Shown in pieces: positions 62,506 to 64,000 of a stretch of DNA of 64,000 nt. The notes beneath the pieces were generated by a model. That model ran no database searches. It was not told where the DNA came from and was given only the letters and a program-made list of their open reading frames with translations. Source of the stretch: Phycisphaeraceae bacterium (GTDB lineage: Bacteria; Planctomycetota; Phycisphaerae; Phycisphaerales; Phycisphaeraceae); NCBI GenBank assembly GCA_020849625.1, contig JADLFV010000050.1, positions 39,405-103,404 of the forward strand, written 5' to 3'. Made by a program: the position numbers and the translations under genes. The number at the start of each line of letters is the position of its first letter. Positions within the stretch are counted from its first letter, which is position 1.

Positions 62506-62799
62506 ATGATTGAAGCAGCTCCCACGCAATCCGAACTCGCACCTCAATTGCAGCAGAACGATCTTTGTCCGCACTGCGTCAAACCCATCGCCCGCTTCGA
62601 TCACTTCTGTCCCCACTGCGGCGGGCCGGTGACCGCGCATGCCGCGATCGATCCGCTGAGCCAGGTCTATGCCCAGGGTTACGCCTATCGGCAGGCCACG
62701 ACAATCAACCAGCCGAAGTTCATCGTCGTGCTGGGCATCTGGCTGATCTTCGGACCGCAGGCGCTGTTGCTTACTCAGTGCGACCAGCATCGTTCATGA
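62506..62799 (+). CDS. Zinc-ribbon membrane protein, possibly frameshifted
   Basis: A 97-residue frame with a zinc ribbon (CPHCVKPIARFDHFCPHCGG, about 21-40) and one helix (FIVVLGIWLIFGPQALLLT). It stops at 62799. The +1 frame continues without interruption as a second helix (LNLFGFPVVVFVFGLYVAILWTV, 62855-62925) that would complete a two-helix protein. This suggests a one-base frameshift near 62770-62790, either real or a sequencing error. However, the +1 frame does not stop before bioD. Confidence 0.6.
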   Translation: MIEAAPTQSELAPQLQQNDLCPHCVKPIARFDHFCPHCGGPVTAHAAIDPLSQVYAQGYAYRQATTINQPKFIVVLGIWLIFGPQALLLTQCDQHRS

Positions 62800-62948
62800 C
62801 TCTTTTCGAGGTGGCGTATCTGCCGCCCTCGCCGTTACCTGGCGCAATGGGTCAATGCTCAACCTGTTTGGTTTTCCAGTCGTGGTCTTCGTGTTCGGCC
62901 TCTACGTGGCGATCCTCTGGACCGTCACCCGCCGCTACCATACCCCCC

Positions 62949-63719
62949 ATGTGGCAGTCCCCACCGTCCCTGCGTTGCCCCGGCCTGTTCATCACCGCCA
63001 CCGACACCGGCGTCGGCAAGACCGTCATCACCTGCGCCATCGCCGCCGCCCTGCGCAGCCAGAACCCCCAACAGCGTGTTGGCGTATGCAAACCCTTCGC
63101 CAGCGGTTGCCGCCACGAACGCGAGGGCCTGGTCAGCCAAGACGCCGAAGCCCTGGCTCATTTCGCCGACTGTCGTCTGCCGCTGGATGTGATCAACCCC
63201 ATTCGCTTCGCCGCCCCGTTGGCGCCCGCCGCCGCCGCCCAGCGCGTCGAACAAACCATCGACTGGGACCATCTGGCCCACTGCCTGGCCCGGATCGATC
63301 AGTCCAGCGATTGTCTTCTGATCGAAGGTGTCGGCGGCCTGATGGTTCCGCTCGATCCCAAGCACCCGCGCTGCACCGTGCTCGACCCGGCTCGCGCCTT
63401 GGACTATCCCGTCCTCATCGTCACCCGCAGCGGCCTTGGCACCCTCAACCACACCACCATGACCGCTCGCTTGCTCAAGTCGGCCGGCCTGCGCGTTGCC
63501 GGCATCGTGATGAACCAGTTCGACGCTGATAGTCACGATCTGTCGATGGCCGACAACCGCACATGGATCGAAAAACTCTGCGGCTGCCCCGTCCTGACCA
63601 CCGTGCCGCAATGTCTGCCGCAGAACGTGCAGGTTCACAAAGCCATCCTCGACCCCGCCATCCTGGAAGCCATCACCCGCGTGGACTGGCAGCGCTGCAC
63701 CCAACCCCCACGCACCTGA
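62949..63719 (+). CDS. bioD: Dethiobiotin synthetase
   Basis: A 256-residue ATP-dependent carboxylase of biotin synthesis: LFITATDTGVGKTVITCAIAAAL (P-loop with GVGKT), VCKPFASGC, LIEGVGGLMVPL and the C-terminal half with VLIVTRSGLGTLNHTTMTARLL. The P-loop and the EGVGG motif (magnesium/ATP site) are intact. I start at ATG 62949, just before the P-loop strand. Other bio genes are not here. Confidence 0.93.
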   Translation: MWQSPPSLRCPGLFITATDTGVGKTVITCAIAAALRSQNPQQRVGVCKPFASGCRHEREGLVSQDAEALAHFADCRLPLDVINPIRFAAPLAPAAAAQRVEQTIDWDHLAHCLARIDQSSDCLLIEGVGGLMVPLDPKHPRCTVLDPARALDYPVLIVTRSGLGTLNHTTMTARLLKSAGLRVAGIVMNQFDADSHDLSMADNRTWIEKLCGCPVLTTVPQCLPQNVQVHKAILDPAILEAITRVDWQRCTQPPRT

Positions 63720-63771
63720 CCCCCCGCGCTACCCCACAAGTCCGCCACTCAACACCGCCGACACCAAGATC

Positions 63772-63794
63772 ATATTTAACTTAAATAAGTTCTT
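63772..63794 (+). repeat. AT-rich palindrome, second copy
   Basis: ATATTTAACTTAAATAAGTTC followed by TT. It shares ATTTAA(G/C)TTAAATAAGTTCTT with 23082-23104 in the same orientation and also lies between convergent genes. Confidence 0.8.
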
Positions 63795-63884
63795 TCCCGG
63801 GTGGTCCGGGAGCACACATTGCCTCAGGTTGTAGTTGTATGTGCCGTAGCAACGTGTAGATCGTCAGACACACCTAGAGCATTC

Positions 63885-64000
63885 CTATTCCAAGTGTAGC
63901 GTGTAGCCGCAGTGGGTGAAGCAGTGCTGGGCGTCGGCGGCGGTGACTTGGTCCAGCACCGATTGCATGGTGCTCCACAAAGCGTCGCGGGTGCGGCAGG
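63885..64000 (-). mobile_element. IS630-type transposase, C-terminus only (cut by window edge)
   Basis: The reverse strand encodes TRDALWSTMQSVLDQVTAAD followed by AQHCFTHCGYTLHLE and stop (63885-63887). The pattern LW..(M/L)Q..LD.(V/I)T..(D/E)..(N/H)(C/Y)F..(C/A)GY is the typical end of IS630-family transposases. The DDE core and start lie to the right of the window. The sequence between bioD and the stop (63795-63884) shows no clear terminal inverted repeat. Confidence 0.75.

Noticed and set aside
63795..63884. Terminal inverted repeat of the IS630-like element
   Set aside because: I could not find a convincing end; only one side of the element is in the window.

Overview
The window is GC-rich, densely coded chromosomal DNA that most likely comes from a planctomycete, probably of the Phycisphaerae type. 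This is inferred from gene content. There are dockerin-like DGQVNLxDLQ repeats and a VPEP (PEP-CTERM) tail on a secreted hydrolase, an exopolysaccharide locus of the PEP-CTERM-associated kind, a paired ketosynthase/chain-length-factor system, several sulfotransferases, a split ribosomal/tuf operon, and intergenic gaps filled with dispersed inverted repeats. No rRNA, CRISPR array or phage is visible. One transposase (IS630-like) is cut by the right edge.

Layout. 1-12.3 kb: housekeeping genes (GT9 glycosyltransferase, phosphoesterase, two STAS proteins, YgfZ, a TPM-domain pair with a zinc-ribbon protein, pgk, an ECF sigma factor with a small membrane protein, rpe, a HAD phosphatase, fpg, ppk1). 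12.5-18.8 kb: exopolysaccharide export and polymer-length locus (export lipoprotein, Wzc-like protein, ExeA-like ATPase, CpsD-like kinase, glycosyltransferase, polysaccharide deacetylase). 18.9-22.9 kb: a membrane protein, a gene-free stretch with DnaA-box-like sites (candidate oriC), dnaA, and a GlmU-like gene. 23.2-24.9 kb: mcsA-mcsB protein-arginine kinase pair. 25.3-28.3 kb: tRNA-Thr, tuf, rpmG, tRNA-Trp, secE, nusG. 28.4-42.1 kb: mixed metabolism and secreted proteins (SDR, thioredoxin-like protein, sialate O-acetylesterase, phosphodiester glycosidase, CysQ/Hal2 phosphatase, PEP-CTERM lipase, panC, glycosyltransferase, prmC). 42.1-43.9 kb: a compact, lower-GC three-gene cassette (dual-OB-like protein plus two DUF488 proteins) that looks acquired. 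44-48.5 kb: hisF and a CLF/KS pair. 48.7-55 kb: a PilT-like ATPase, a membrane-anchored degenerate PilB-like protein, a four-helix-bundle protein, a CvpA-like protein and murD. 55-61.6 kb: a second surface-polysaccharide cluster with two sulfotransferases, flippase, O-antigen ligase and glycosyltransferase. 61.9-64 kb: VOC protein, zinc-ribbon protein, bioD and the end of a transposase.

The most striking feature is a set of short dispersed repeats. A 12-16 bp core (GCCCCCGGAAGT / ACTTCCGGGGGC) recurs at about fourteen sites. Most are inside coding sequences, on both strands and always in frame, so loops in essential proteins (Pgk, Fpg, Ppk, NusG, YgfZ and others) carry TSGGG, PPPE or APGS peptides. 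Longer repeats have likewise entered hisF, the chain-length factor gene and a sulfotransferase gene without breaking the frame. Other points worth a second look are an EF-Tu with a rewritten switch I (no RGITI), the degenerate PilB-like protein, and the DUF488 cassette.
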